From NCBI GenBank assembly GCA_003946805.1, contig RPSH01000011.1, positions 39,325 to 103,324 on the forward strand: a stretch of DNA of 64,000 nucleotides. Direction: 5' to 3'. The notes beneath the pieces are model-generated. The model worked only from the letters and a program-made list of their open reading frames with translations. It was not told where the DNA came from and did not search any database. The position numbers and the translations under genes are program-made. Shown one piece after another: positions 28,455 through 37,213 of this stretch (positions within the stretch are counted from its first letter, which is position 1; the number at the start of each line of letters is the position of its first letter). This stretch comes from Bacillus sp. 2B10 (GTDB taxonomy: Bacteria > Pseudomonadota > Alphaproteobacteria > Sphingomonadales > Sphingomonadaceae).

Positions 28455-29381
28455 TCATCGGCCGAGATAGCGCAGAAGCGCCTCGGGTTCGTCGGTCTGG
28501 ATCACCGATACACCGCTTCTGCGCAGGCGTCCCCAGACCGCGTCGGGATCGCGCAAGGCATCCACGTCTCCGCCGACGCCCGCCACGAAGCCTTCCCAAA
28601 GCGTGTTGACCCATAGTCGCGTCCGGCCGCGACGCGCGATCGCCGCCAATACCGGCAGCGCATCGGGGGTCATGCGCGGCAATTCGAAGGCGACCGGATG
28701 ACGTCGACCGCCAAGCTGACGTTCGGCAACGGCGGGCATATCGGCATCGCCCACCAGGATCGGCATGAACGCCACGGCGTCGAAGGGGGCAACGTCCGCC
28801 AGCACGGGACTGCCGGTCCCGGCGGGCTGCTTTACGATCACGCCGTCCTGCTGGCTCGCGCCGCGCACCACCGCCACGGTGTCGGCATAGAGACCGGCTT
28901 GCACGTCGAGGTTCAGCAGGATGCGTCCCTTCGCCGTCGCCAGCGCTTCCTCCAGTGTCGGCACGCCTCGATCGGTGAGCGGCATGTCCGCGCCGCCCTC
29001 GTTGTCGCGCAGGTGCAGGCTGCGGATTTGGGCGAGCGACAGATCGGCGACCTTGCCATGGCCATCGGTGGTGCGGTCGACGCTGTCGTCGTGCATCAGG
29101 ACGAGATAGCCGTCGCGGGTCCGGCGCACGTCCACCTCCGCGACATCGACGCCGAGCGCGATGCAGCGCTCGATTCCGGCCAGCGAGTTCTCCGATAGCG
29201 CGCCCGGCAAGCCGTGGCGCGGTGCCGGATTGTGGCAGGCGCGATGCGCAACGACCAGCATCGGCGTCGCCGGGTCGCCGAAGCGCGCGGCGACCGATCC
29301 GGCCGCCTCACGCGCGTGCGCCGGAGCGGCGCTGGCCAAGGCCAGCGCCACCGCGGCGACGGGGAACAGACGGCTTACCAC
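28455..29381 (-). CDS. Secreted glycerophosphodiester phosphodiesterase
   Basis: Hydrolyses glycerophosphodiesters to glycerol 3-phosphate and an alcohol. The 308-residue protein starts at a GTG overlapping the end of the TonB receptor gene by seven bases, with a signal peptide (LFPVAAVALALASAAPAHA). The GDPD barrel motifs are visible: VVAHRACHN, ENSLAGIERCIALG, the metal ligands in VAEVDVRRT, and LMHDDSVDRTTDG with the catalytic His. A His/Pro-rich insertion (HNPAPRHGLPG) between the first His-Arg and the Glu-Asn is characteristic of one secreted subgroup. Works in the periplasm beside its receptor. Confidence 0.92.
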   Translation of the reverse strand: MVSRLFPVAAVALALASAAPAHAREAAGSVAARFGDPATPMLVVAHRACHNPAPRHGLPGALSENSLAGIERCIALGVDVAEVDVRRTRDGYLVLMHDDSVDRTTDGHGKVADLSLAQIRSLHLRDNEGGADMPLTDRGVPTLEEALATAKGRILLNLDVQAGLYADTVAVVRGASQQDGVIVKQPAGTGSPVLADVAPFDAVAFMPILVGDADMPAVAERQLGGRRHPVAFELPRMTPDALPVLAAIARRGRTRLWVNTLWEGFVAGVGGDVDALRDPDAVWGRLRRSGVSVIQTDEPEALLRYLGR

Positions 29382-31885
29382 CGCTTGGTCAGTGCGACGG
29401 TGAAGTTGCGGCCGAAGATCGACCGGCCGACGGTCGCGTCGAGCACGCCCGTGCCGGTGCCGATCACCGCGGCGCGGGCATTGCCCTCAGTCAGGCCGAC
29501 GACGTCGAAGACGTTGTTGACGGCGCCGCGCAGTTCCAAGCCGTCGATCTCGACGCTCGCGCCCAAATCGACCGAGGAATAGGCCGGCAGCCGGCTGAGG
29601 TTCGACGCATCCTGGAAGCGACGGCCGATCGTGAAGAAGGTGCCGTAGAGCCGCGCCTTCGCCGCGCCGACCTCGAAGCCATAGGACGGCTGCACCGTCA
29701 GCTGGACACGCGGCACGCGGGTGATGTCGCCCCCTTGCGAGCTTTGCGCGTTGACGCCGGTCAGCGTGTCGACGCGGACGATCTTCGGATCTTGCCACAT
29801 GCCGACCGCCGACACATCGAACCCTGCGAACGGGCTGACCACGGCCTCTACTTCGACACCATAGGTGCGCGTGTCGAAGATGATGTTCGAATTGGTGATC
29901 GTCCCGTCTGCGGCGGCGACCTGCGTGCCGCCGTTCAGCCGGTCGAACTTCGACCAGAAGCCGGTGGTGGTGACGCGCAGGCCGGTGGTGGCGAACTTGA
30001 ATCCCGCCTCCGCCTGCTGGACCTTGGCGACTGGCAGCGGCTCGGTCGATCCCGGCAGCGTCGCGCCGCCCAGAATCGTGTCGAACCGCGGATAGCTGAA
30101 GCTGCGCGTGTAGCGGCCGAACACGTTGGCATCGCGCGAGAAGATATAGCCGGTGCCGACCGTCCAGCTCGTGCCCTTTAGATCCTCCGACCGGGCGACA
30201 TTGCTGACCACGCCCGCGACCGAGCGGGCAGCGACCGCGCCATTGGGATCGGCGTTGACGGTGCCCAGGATGCCCTGCACGCCGTCCTGCTTGCGCGAGA
30301 CGCGGCGGATGCCGGCGTCGATCGACCAGGCGGGCGTCACCTGCCAGCTGTCGGCGAGGTAGAAGGCGAAGGAGCGGCCGTCGAGCGACCCGTTCTGGCT
30401 GCCCGCGCCATAGCTGATGAAGCCGTTCTCGGTGACGTTGCCGAGCACCTGCCCGTTGGCGTTCAGCGCCTGCACGTCGAGTGCGATCGGCTGGTTCTTC
30501 ACATTGACCAGCAGCGAATTGAGCGACTGGGCCTGGCTGTAGTTATAGTCGCTGTAATAGATGCCGCCGGTCAGCGCATGGCGGCCGATCGGGGTGTCCA
30601 GCGTCTTGGTCAGTCGAATGTCGCCCGCGTCGTAGCGCGTGCGCGTGCGGATCGACGCCCAGGTGTTGGCCATCACCAGATTGGCGGTGGTGGCTGGATC
30701 ATAGAGCGTGTTGGTGCCCGCCACGACATAGCGCAGCGACGACACACCGCTACCGAACGCCGTCCGCGCACCGGCAAGGCGACCGGACAGGAACGACGCT
30801 GCGGATACCGGCGCACCGTTCAGGATCGTGTCGAACCCGGTCGTGCCCTCCATGTGGCGATAGGTCGCCGCGATCTGGAAACCGGCACCCAGTTCGTGGT
30901 CCGCGCCCAGCGTGGCGGTCCACACGTCCGGGTGAATGCCGTCCGCCAGATCGCGATTGATCGTCGTCGGCTGCCCGCCCGCGAGCGTGCGCAGCGTCAC
31001 GCGCTGGAAGGCGGGCGAGCTGAGCGTGCCATCGCGCGGATCGATCAACCCTTCTAGCGAGGCGCCCGTCGTCGGGTCGACCAGCGGCAGCGCGGTGTAG
31101 AAGATGCTGCGGTCGTTCAGATATTTGACGTCGCCCCAGATCTTGCCGCCATCGAGCTTGTAGGTCGCGCCGAGCTTGAACTGACCGCCGCGATCGGCAT
31201 TGTCATAGCCGGGGTTCCGCAATCCGTCGTCGCGCCGGTAGAAACCGCTGATGCTGACCAGCAGCCGGTCGCTGAGCGGACCCGACACCGCCAAGTCGGT
31301 ACGGGCGCGGTTGCCCGTGCCGGATTCTAGTCGCAGCGCACCCTGGTAGGTATCGGTGCCGTGGTTGGTGATAAAGTTGACGACGCCGCCCGGTGCATTG
31401 TTCGAGAACAGCGGCGCAGTGCCGCCGCGAACGACCTCCACCCGCTGCGTATCGAGGTCGACGCGGTAGAATTGGTCGATGTTCATAAACCGCTCGGTAT
31501 TGCTCTCGAACAGCGGCATCCCGTCTTGGTTGAAATCGATCAGACGCCACCCGCTCCACGGCAAGCCGCGGATGACGACGTTCTCGCCGCCGCCCTCGCC
31601 ACCGGACGCCTCGACCGTGATGCCCGGTGTCGCGGCGAGCAGGTCGGCGACGCTGTGCGGGGCGGCATCGGCGATCTGCGCCTTATCGATCGTCGAGACC
31701 GAATAGGGCGCGTCAAACTTGCGCTGGCGGGTCGACGTGCCGGTGACGACGATGTCGGTGCTGGTATCACTGTCGGTTGCGGGAGCTTCGGCGGTCGGCG
31801 GCGCAACTTGGGCGAACGCGGCGGTGCCGGTCAGCGCGAGCGCCGAGGCCGCTCCCAGCAGGTGGATCATAACGGACGTCTTCAT
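29375..31885 (-). CDS. TonB-dependent receptor of the phosphodiester cluster
   Basis: Outer-membrane active transporter. The 836-residue protein has a signal peptide (MIHLLGAASALALTGTAAFAQ), a TonB-box-like DIVVTGTST, a plug (about 45-165: SVADLLAATPGITVEASGG, VVIRGLPWSGWRLIDFNQDG, VEVVRGGTAPLFSNNAPGGVV) and a beta-barrel ending in the aromatic FTVALTKRW. I chose MKTSVMIHLL as the start because it gives the signal peptide. Divergent from the ROK regulator and translationally overlapping GDPD, so the cargo is probably a phosphodiester or a related sugar phosphate. Confidence 0.93.
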   Translation of the reverse strand: MKTSVMIHLLGAASALALTGTAAFAQVAPPTAEAPATDSDTSTDIVVTGTSTRQRKFDAPYSVSTIDKAQIADAAPHSVADLLAATPGITVEASGGEGGGENVVIRGLPWSGWRLIDFNQDGMPLFESNTERFMNIDQFYRVDLDTQRVEVVRGGTAPLFSNNAPGGVVNFITNHGTDTYQGALRLESGTGNRARTDLAVSGPLSDRLLVSISGFYRRDDGLRNPGYDNADRGGQFKLGATYKLDGGKIWGDVKYLNDRSIFYTALPLVDPTTGASLEGLIDPRDGTLSSPAFQRVTLRTLAGGQPTTINRDLADGIHPDVWTATLGADHELGAGFQIAATYRHMEGTTGFDTILNGAPVSAASFLSGRLAGARTAFGSGVSSLRYVVAGTNTLYDPATTANLVMANTWASIRTRTRYDAGDIRLTKTLDTPIGRHALTGGIYYSDYNYSQAQSLNSLLVNVKNQPIALDVQALNANGQVLGNVTENGFISYGAGSQNGSLDGRSFAFYLADSWQVTPAWSIDAGIRRVSRKQDGVQGILGTVNADPNGAVAARSVAGVVSNVARSEDLKGTSWTVGTGYIFSRDANVFGRYTRSFSYPRFDTILGGATLPGSTEPLPVAKVQQAEAGFKFATTGLRVTTTGFWSKFDRLNGGTQVAAADGTITNSNIIFDTRTYGVEVEAVVSPFAGFDVSAVGMWQDPKIVRVDTLTGVNAQSSQGGDITRVPRVQLTVQPSYGFEVGAAKARLYGTFFTIGRRFQDASNLSRLPAYSSVDLGASVEIDGLELRGAVNNVFDVVGLTEGNARAAVIGTGTGVLDATVGRSIFGRNFTVALTKRW

Positions 31886-32009
31886 CTTCTTACCCCTTGT
31901 CGTGTATCGCAGGTGGGGCAGATGCGCGATCGACGGCCTTCGCCGACCGCAGTCTGATCCCTTCCGCATCCTCCCGACCCAGTTGCGGCGCGTCGGCTTT
32001 TCCGGCACC

Positions 32010-32048
32010 ATCGAGTCGAATAGTATTTGCCATGTATTTTGATCGAGT
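32010..32048. promoter_or_regulatory. Direct repeats in the TonB/ROK divergent promoter region
   Basis: GTATTT-GCCAT-GTATTT (32023-32039) repeats at 11 bases, one helical turn. It is flanked by two ATCGAGT copies at 32010 and 32042, 32 bases apart. The site is 10-48 bases before the ROK start and about 125 bases upstream of the TonB gene. Plausible operator for the LacI or ROK regulator. Confidence 0.4.
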
Positions 32049-32057
32049 GACAGCAAA

Positions 32058-33227
32058 ATGACAATCGATTGCGAAATTCCGCTTGGCTCCGTGGCGTCGC
32101 CTGTCTGGCATCGCCCGGTCGCAGCGGGTGGGCGAGCGTTGCTCGACCTATTGCTGCGCGCGGGTCCAGCGGTGCAGGGCACGCTCCCGCGACGGCTCGA
32201 CCTCTCGCAGCCAAGCATCGCGCGACTTGTTAGCGGTTTCGTGGCCGAGGGATTGGTGGCGGCGTCCAGTCGCGCAGCGACGGGGCGCGGCAATCCCAGC
32301 GTTCTGCTGTCTCTCGTGCCCGACCATGCCTACGGCGTCGGTGTCGGTATCACCGGGGACGCGCTGTCGATCGCGCTGGCCGACCTCACCGGACAGGTGT
32401 GCGCAGGCTGGCGCGAACCGATGGTGGATCGTTCCCGTGCAGCGGTGGTCAAGCAGCTGACGGCGATGCACAAGCGCCTGCTGAAGGATACAGCGGTCGA
32501 CCGGGATCGTATCGTGGGCGCCGGGGTAGGGTTCGCCGGTTTCCTGGTCGGCGATCCGCTGCGCTTCAATCCCCCGGCGGTATTGGCCGATTGGGTCGAT
32601 GCCGATCTGGTGACGACGCTGTCACCCGTGCTGGGATCGAACCTGCTGTGCGACAATGATGCGACCTGCGCCGCGATCGCGGAAGGGCTCCTAGGCGTCG
32701 GCAGGAGCACCGCGACCTTCGCCTATGCCAACCTGACCAATGGCTTCGGCGGTGGATTGATCGTCGATGGACGTCCCATGCGCGGCGTGCGCGGCAATGC
32801 GGGTGACTTCGGTGCCGTATGGTGGCTGCTCGGGCGGGATCGGCCGGGTGGCGGCTATCCCAGCCTCGACCGGCTCCGGACGCTGGTGGCAGACCATGGC
32901 ACGGCTTTCGACACCGTCGAGGAGATGCTGGCGGCGATTGATCCGGCAACCCCCGGGGTCGATGCGTGGCTGTCAGAGGCGCGCGAGCCGTTCGCGACGC
33001 TCGCCTTCCTACTCGGTCATATTGTGGCGTGCGAGAAGCTGGTGATCGGCGGACGCGCGCCCGGATGGCTCCTAGCCTCGCTGGTCGAGGGCATCGAATT
33101 GCCCGTCAGCCCTACGCGCCATGATCGCCCGTTTCCACTGCCCACGGTTGTTCCCAGCGCGGTGCAAGGCGACGCAACGGCGATGGGTGCTGCGCTCATG
33201 CCGCTGCAGGCGCTGTTCTTTCGCTGA
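32058..33227 (+). CDS. ROK-family transcriptional regulator
   Basis: NagC/Mlc-like regulator. The 389-residue protein begins with a winged helix-turn-helix (LPRRLDLSQPSIARLVSGFVAEGLV) and continues with the ROK ATPase-like fold (GVGVGITGDALSIALADLTG, VGAGVGFAGFLVG, LLCDNDATCAAIAEGLLG, GGGLIVDGRPMRG, GNAGDFGAV). The zinc site CxCGxxGC of true ROK kinases is absent, and no full sugar-kinase motif is evident, supporting a regulatory role. Its 3' end overlaps the convergent MFS gene by 32 bases. Confidence 0.88.
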   Translation: MTIDCEIPLGSVASPVWHRPVAAGGRALLDLLLRAGPAVQGTLPRRLDLSQPSIARLVSGFVAEGLVAASSRAATGRGNPSVLLSLVPDHAYGVGVGITGDALSIALADLTGQVCAGWREPMVDRSRAAVVKQLTAMHKRLLKDTAVDRDRIVGAGVGFAGFLVGDPLRFNPPAVLADWVDADLVTTLSPVLGSNLLCDNDATCAAIAEGLLGVGRSTATFAYANLTNGFGGGLIVDGRPMRGVRGNAGDFGAVWWLLGRDRPGGGYPSLDRLRTLVADHGTAFDTVEEMLAAIDPATPGVDAWLSEAREPFATLAFLLGHIVACEKLVIGGRAPGWLLASLVEGIELPVSPTRHDRPFPLPTVVPSAVQGDATAMGAALMPLQALFFR

Positions 33228-34389
33228 GGCCCAGGACGGTCAGCAAGAGCGCGCCGAAAACGGTCGTGGCCACTGCCACGAAGACGAAGGCCAGTCGCGC
33301 GGCCTCGACCCCTTCGATCAATGGACCGACCACGAGCATTCCTGCGGCCGATGCGAAGTGAAGTGTCAGGATGACGCTACCGAAGATAATGCCATCGGCG
33401 CGATACCCCGTCCGGGCCTGTGTCATGGCGAGACGCGCTGTGGCCCCCCATAGCTGGACACCGAACACGCTGAGCGCCACGCCGTGGAAGACCGCGCCGA
33501 TGACATGGGCGGTGAGGCCAGCCCCGCCGGGAAGGACCACGATCATCGACAGGGCGCTGAGGATCGTCGCCGTCAGCAGCTTGCCGGCCGTTGGGTGTTT
33601 CCAGAGCGGCCCGATCATCGAACCGACGCAAAAACCGGCGAGCAACCAGACGCCGGATCGTGGCAGGAGCGGCGGGCTCGTTGAGAAGATCAGAAGACGA
33701 TTAAGCGTTGGAAGCAGCATCGCCGCGACCGCCCAGCTGAGCAGCAATCGGGCAAGCCCGGCGGGCATCGAATAGGTCGACGCATCCATGCGGTGACCCG
33801 CATCCGGTCGGCGGGGAAAGACGACGCGGCGCAGCGAGATGGCGGAGGCGACGGCCGCGGTGGCGATCACCGCAAGCATGGCGGGCAGGATGCTGACCGA
33901 CACGGCGAATGCGGTCACAACACAGCACCGTGCACCCGCACTGAGCGTTACCCGCAGCCGCGCATAGCGATCGGCATCACGATCATCCGTTGGTAACAGC
34001 GATGTCAGCATGTTCTGCGCGATGTCCTGCACGGCATAGACGATCCGAAATGCTGCTCCCGCTGCAATGACAAGAAATGCGTTGCTGGTTTGAAACGTCA
34101 CGCACAATAGGATCGCCGCGGCAATCGTGGCGGGAACCTGTACCCTGACGATCGTGGGACCATCGGCTATCCGGCGGCTCAGCGTGAAGCCCGCCAGAAG
34201 CGTTGCCACACCACCGATCCCCAGCATTAGGAACAGCGACCAGCCCGTCTCGACGCCGGTCAGCCCGACGTTGACGTGCAGGTGCCAGGCGAACAGCAGA
34301 TCGACGACGGACCATCCCAGCGAACGCGCCGCGTGCGCCGCACCGAAATGACGCAGGTTAGATTGTTCAAGAGCGCGTCGATGGGCCAT
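33196..34389 (-). CDS. MFS transporter
   Basis: Inner-membrane major facilitator with about 12 predicted membrane segments over 397 residues (for example WSLFLMLGIGGVATLLAGF, VPATIAAAILLCVTF, VCVV-type and LVFVAVATTVFGALLLTVLG). Substrate is not readable. Its location at the edge of the phosphodiester cluster suggests uptake of a product such as glycerol phosphate or a sugar alcohol. The start MAHRRALEQSNLRHF gives a short cytoplasmic tail. Palindromic sites lie about 100-160 bases upstream. Confidence 0.82.
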   Translation of the reverse strand: MAHRRALEQSNLRHFGAAHAARSLGWSVVDLLFAWHLHVNVGLTGVETGWSLFLMLGIGGVATLLAGFTLSRRIADGPTIVRVQVPATIAAAILLCVTFQTSNAFLVIAAGAAFRIVYAVQDIAQNMLTSLLPTDDRDADRYARLRVTLSAGARCCVVTAFAVSVSILPAMLAVIATAAVASAISLRRVVFPRRPDAGHRMDASTYSMPAGLARLLLSWAVAAMLLPTLNRLLIFSTSPPLLPRSGVWLLAGFCVGSMIGPLWKHPTAGKLLTATILSALSMIVVLPGGAGLTAHVIGAVFHGVALSVFGVQLWGATARLAMTQARTGYRADGIIFGSVILTLHFASAAGMLVVGPLIEGVEAARLAFVFVAVATTVFGALLLTVLGLSERTAPAAA

Positions 34390-34488
34390 TTCCTGTTACT
34401 ACAAGATCTAGATGATAGCTCCATGGCAGGGGGGTCAAGCGCTGCGGCGGTTCACAAACGTCCTGTCGATTGTGGGACACAATCGGGA

Positions 34489-34553
34489 TTCTCGAAACTC
34501 GATCGATTCCGAGAACGTCCGCGCCGTCTCGCTGGCCGTTCCCAATCGGGAAC
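34489..34553. promoter_or_regulatory. Palindromic sites upstream of the MFS gene
   Basis: TTCTCG (34489-34494) and CGAGAA (34510-34515) form an inverted pair; GTTCCC-AATC-GGGAAC at 34538-34553 is a perfect six-base-arm palindrome. The latter shares TTCCC-N4-GGGAA with 26540-26553 at the other end of the cluster. Confidence 0.45.
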
Positions 34554-34625
34554 GTCAGAATCGAAGGCTTGGCGTCCGCTTCCCTCGCGCACGGCACATC
34601 GAACGGTCCGGCCTAGCTGGGGCTC

Positions 34626-34728
34626 TCAGCCGTATAGTGAGGCAAAGCCGGCCAACCACGCCATCGTCCCCCATCGCCAGCGTGACGATGGTCGCGCCGC
34701 ACAGGATCACGATCGATGGTCGTTTCAT
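34626..34728 (-). pseudogene. Possible MFS-transporter remnant
   Basis: On the minus strand an ATG opens MKRPSIVILCGATIVTLAMG, which looks like the first membrane helix of an MFS protein. The frame then becomes non-membrane-like. In the next frame the same DNA reads TMAWLAGFASLYG and ends at a TGA. This would fit a gene reduced to its two ends by an internal deletion with a frameshift. It is very short, so the call is weak. Confidence 0.25.
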
Positions 34729-34738
34729 GGCGACGATT

Positions 34739-35356
34739 CTACCTCACCAATGCTTCCGCGCTCAATCCGACGGCGAGGCACAGCATCACCGCACCCGATA
34801 CCCGTCCTACGACCTTCGCCGCCTGAGGACGGGTTCGTAGCACCAGACGCGCTGCGTTACCGACCAGCAGGTAGACGATGCCGCAGTTGACGACATGGAC
34901 GAGGCCCAGCGCGACGATCTGCGCCGGGATCGGCCACGCCGCCTTCGTGTCGACGAACTGCGGCAGCAGCGCCAGGAACAGCAGAATGACCTTGGGATTG
35001 AGCCCGCTCACGCCGAACCCCTTGGCCAGCCAGCGCGCGGGCGAGATCGGGCCGGCGTCGTCCGCCGCGGTCGGCACCGGCGGGTTGGTGATGAGCCCCA
35101 CCCCCAGCCACAGCAGATAGGCCGCACCGATCAGCGTCAGCGCGGTCAGGGCGTAAGGCACGCTCGTCACCAGCGCGCCGACACCTGCCGCGACGATCAA
35201 TGTCGCGACCAGGTGCCCGAGCAACAGCTTGGCCACGGCGGGGACGATGGCCTTGTCACGCATCCCGGCCGAGATGGCGTAAGCCCAGTCGGCACCAGGC
35301 GTGATGACGAACATCATCGACACGGCCCAGAAGGCCGCCAGCAGACTCGCGTTCAT
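34739..35356 (-). CDS. LysE/RhtB-family amino-acid exporter
   Basis: Inner-membrane exporter of amino acids or related metabolites. The 205-residue protein has about six membrane segments and the family motif MMFVITPGADWAYAISAGMRDK near the N-terminus (the G-x-D-x-A region) plus GLNPKVILLFLALLPQFVD. Exporters of this family are typically controlled by an Lrp/AsnC or LysR regulator; an AsnC-type gene lies at the other end of the same operon. Spaced 61 bases after the NTF2-like gene. Confidence 0.9.
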   Translation of the reverse strand: MNASLLAAFWAVSMMFVITPGADWAYAISAGMRDKAIVPAVAKLLLGHLVATLIVAAGVGALVTSVPYALTALTLIGAAYLLWLGVGLITNPPVPTAADDAGPISPARWLAKGFGVSGLNPKVILLFLALLPQFVDTKAAWPIPAQIVALGLVHVVNCGIVYLLVGNAARLVLRTRPQAAKVVGRVSGAVMLCLAVGLSAEALVR

Positions 35357-35417
35357 GGAGTGGCTCCGCTCGTGATGGTTGGGCTGTCCGATCCCTCGAT
35401 CGGAATGCGGCGATGCT

Positions 35418-35801
35418 TCAGCCCTTGTTCGCCGCGAACTCGGCGCGAAGCGGCGCGGTGTCGTAGATGATCGTGATCCCGGCGAAGCGCTCGCGGTCCT
35501 CGCTCAGCTTGAAGACGTCGACGCACTCGAACCGGACCGGCGTGCCGTTGGCGAGCGTCCAGTCATAGGCGAAATGGAGCGCCACAGCGGAGCCGGACGC
35601 CGAGCTGTCGAAGACGTGAAGCAATCGGGTCTCGGATCGTGCCGTGTCGGCGAACAGCTCGGTGTAGAAGGAAGTTACGTCGTGGTCGCCGTAGAGCGGC
35701 GACGACACACGTGCGTCGGGGAGGAACAGGGCGAGGACCGCATCGAGGTCGCCGCGGTTGAGCGCGTCGAGATAGCGTTCGCACAAGGTGGTTGGGGTCA
35801 T
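35418..35801 (-). CDS. NTF2/SnoaL-like protein
   Basis: A 127-residue cone-shaped NTF2-like fold: N-terminal helix TTLCERYLDALNRGDLDAVLALFLPDARV, then strands with SPLYGDHDV and FAYDWTLANG, and RFECVDVFKL near the end. Such proteins act as small hydrolases, isomerases or binding proteins; a substrate cannot be inferred. The start overlaps the thioesterase gene by four bases, indicating one operon. Confidence 0.85.
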   Translation of the reverse strand: MTPTTLCERYLDALNRGDLDAVLALFLPDARVSSPLYGDHDVTSFYTELFADTARSETRLLHVFDSSASGSAVALHFAYDWTLANGTPVRFECVDVFKLSEDRERFAGITIIYDTAPLRAEFAANKG

Positions 35802-36244
35802 GACGCCGCCTTCGCCGCTGCATGCGGCACGATGCTCTGCTGCATGGCGGCGCACAGGCGTCGTTCCGCATCGAACACGTCGACACGGGTGACGATCATC
35901 AAACGTCCCGCCCGCAGTACCGCCGCTTCGGCGATGAGCATCGCGCCCGTCGCCGGGCGCAGGAAGTTGATCTTGTATTCGAGCGTCAGCACGTCGTGCC
36001 CGGCCGGCGCCACGCTCATCGCGGCATAGCCGCCGGCGACGTCGGCCAGGGTGCCGATCGCGCCGCCTGCGAAGAAGCCATGCTGCTGCGCCACCGCATC
36101 GCCGAACGGAAGCTCCAGCGTGCAGCGGCCCATATCGAGGCTCGCCATCCGGCCGCCCATGCCGAGCAGCACGCCTTGCCGGCCGAAGCTGGCAACAATG
36201 CTGTCCCGCCGCTCCGCGGTCAGCGCCTTGTCGTTTCCGCTCAC
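35798..36244 (-). CDS. PaaI-type thioesterase
   Basis: Hotdog-fold acyl-CoA thioesterase of 148 residues. The active-site segment QQHGFFAGGAIGTLADVAGGYAA (the HGG-type motif with HG..GG spacing) and the strand TLEYKINFLRPATG are characteristic. It overlaps panB (ATGA) upstream and the NTF2-like gene downstream. Its substrate may be an aromatic or short acyl-CoA; the operon does not settle this. Confidence 0.88.
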   Translation of the reverse strand: MSGNDKALTAERRDSIVASFGRQGVLLGMGGRMASLDMGRCTLELPFGDAVAQQHGFFAGGAIGTLADVAGGYAAMSVAPAGHDVLTLEYKINFLRPATGAMLIAEAAVLRAGRLMIVTRVDVFDAERRLCAAMQQSIVPHAAAKAAS

Positions 36245-37065
36245 TTGCGCGTCCCCAACCGGTACTCCTCGGCCTCGCCGGGGAAGCTGGCGGCGCGCAC
36301 ATCGGCAGCGTAGCCCGCCGCGCCAACCTCGATCGCGCCTCTCAGGTCCGCGTAGCGACGGACGAACTTGGGGGTCCAGTCGAACAGGCCCAGCATGTCT
36401 TCCGTCACGAGGATCTGACCGTCGCAGGCCGACGATGCGCCGATCCCGATCGTCGGGCAGCCAACCGCAGCGGTCACTTCGGCTGCCAGCTCGGGCGTGA
36501 CACCCTCAACCACCATCGCGATCGCGCCGGCCTCGTCGGTCGCGCGGGCTTCGGCCAGCACCCGCTCCCGCTCCGCGTCGTTGCGTCCGCGCGCCTTGAA
36601 GCCGCCGTCGAGGTTCACCGCTTGCGGACGCAGGCCGACATGGCCGATCACCGGGATGCCGCGGCCCGTGAGGAACGCGATGCTGTCGGCGACGCCTTCG
36701 GCCGCCTCGACCTTCACCGCCTGCGCGCCTGTCTCCATCATGATCCGGCTCGCGGTGTCGAAAGCCTGTTCGGGCGATCGCTCGTAGCTGCCGAACGGCA
36801 GGTCGATCGCGACCAGCGCTTGGGTGCTGCCGCGCATCACTGCCTGCCCGTGCAGAATCATCATCTCGACCGTGACGCCGACCGTCGTCGACAGGCCGTG
36901 GACCACCATGCCGAGGCTGTCGCCGACCAGCAGCAGGTCGCAATGCGGGTCGAGGAGCTGCGCCATCGGCGCGGTGTAGGCGGTCAGCGCGACGATCTTC
37001 TCGGCGCCTTTGCGGGCGCGCAGCGAGGGAGCCGTGACGCGCTTCGAGACGGTTTGCTTGGACAC
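36241..37065 (-). CDS. panB: 3-methyl-2-oxobutanoate hydroxymethyltransferase
   Basis: First committed enzyme of pantothenate synthesis, adding a hydroxymethyl group to ketoisovalerate. The 274-residue barrel shows IVALTAYTAPMAQLLDPHCDLLLVGDSLGMVVHG, GAQAVKVEAAEG, PVIGHVGLRPQAVN and GIGASSACDGQILVTEDMLG with the conserved catalytic Glu. It is the first gene of a four-gene operon with no panC nearby, an uncommon context. Divergent from the AsnC-type regulator across about 150 bases containing direct repeats. Confidence 0.95.
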   Translation of the reverse strand: MSKQTVSKRVTAPSLRARKGAEKIVALTAYTAPMAQLLDPHCDLLLVGDSLGMVVHGLSTTVGVTVEMMILHGQAVMRGSTQALVAIDLPFGSYERSPEQAFDTASRIMMETGAQAVKVEAAEGVADSIAFLTGRGIPVIGHVGLRPQAVNLDGGFKARGRNDAERERVLAEARATDEAGAIAMVVEGVTPELAAEVTAAVGCPTIGIGASSACDGQILVTEDMLGLFDWTPKFVRRYADLRGAIEVGAAGYAADVRAASFPGEAEEYRLGTRK

Positions 37066-37165
37066 GGTTCCTCCAGCCTGCCAACTTCAGTGTCAGCGGT
37101 TGGAGCATCTATAGCGCAGCGCGGCTCGAAGGTGCTGCCAAAGATGCCGCCAACTCGTCGTTGTG

Positions 37166-37207
37166 GTGGCATGAAAAGTCGTATGACACCGATTATAGTG
37201 GCATGAA
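37166..37207. promoter_or_regulatory. Direct repeats before the AsnC-type gene
   Basis: GTGGCATGAA occurs at 37166-37175 and 37198-37207, 32 bases apart (three helical turns), immediately before the regulator start and in the panB divergent region. This spacing suits an Lrp/AsnC octamer or similar; it may be the regulator's own operator. Confidence 0.45.
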
Positions 37208-37213
37208 GTGCCG

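Larger units (their letters stand above)
34390..34738. other. Gene-poor stretch between MFS and LysE genes
   Basis: Apart from the palindromes near 34.5 kb and a possible gene remnant at 34626-34728, nothing is supported. The region contains the MFS promoter and the 3' flank of the LysE-type gene. Confidence 0.6.
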
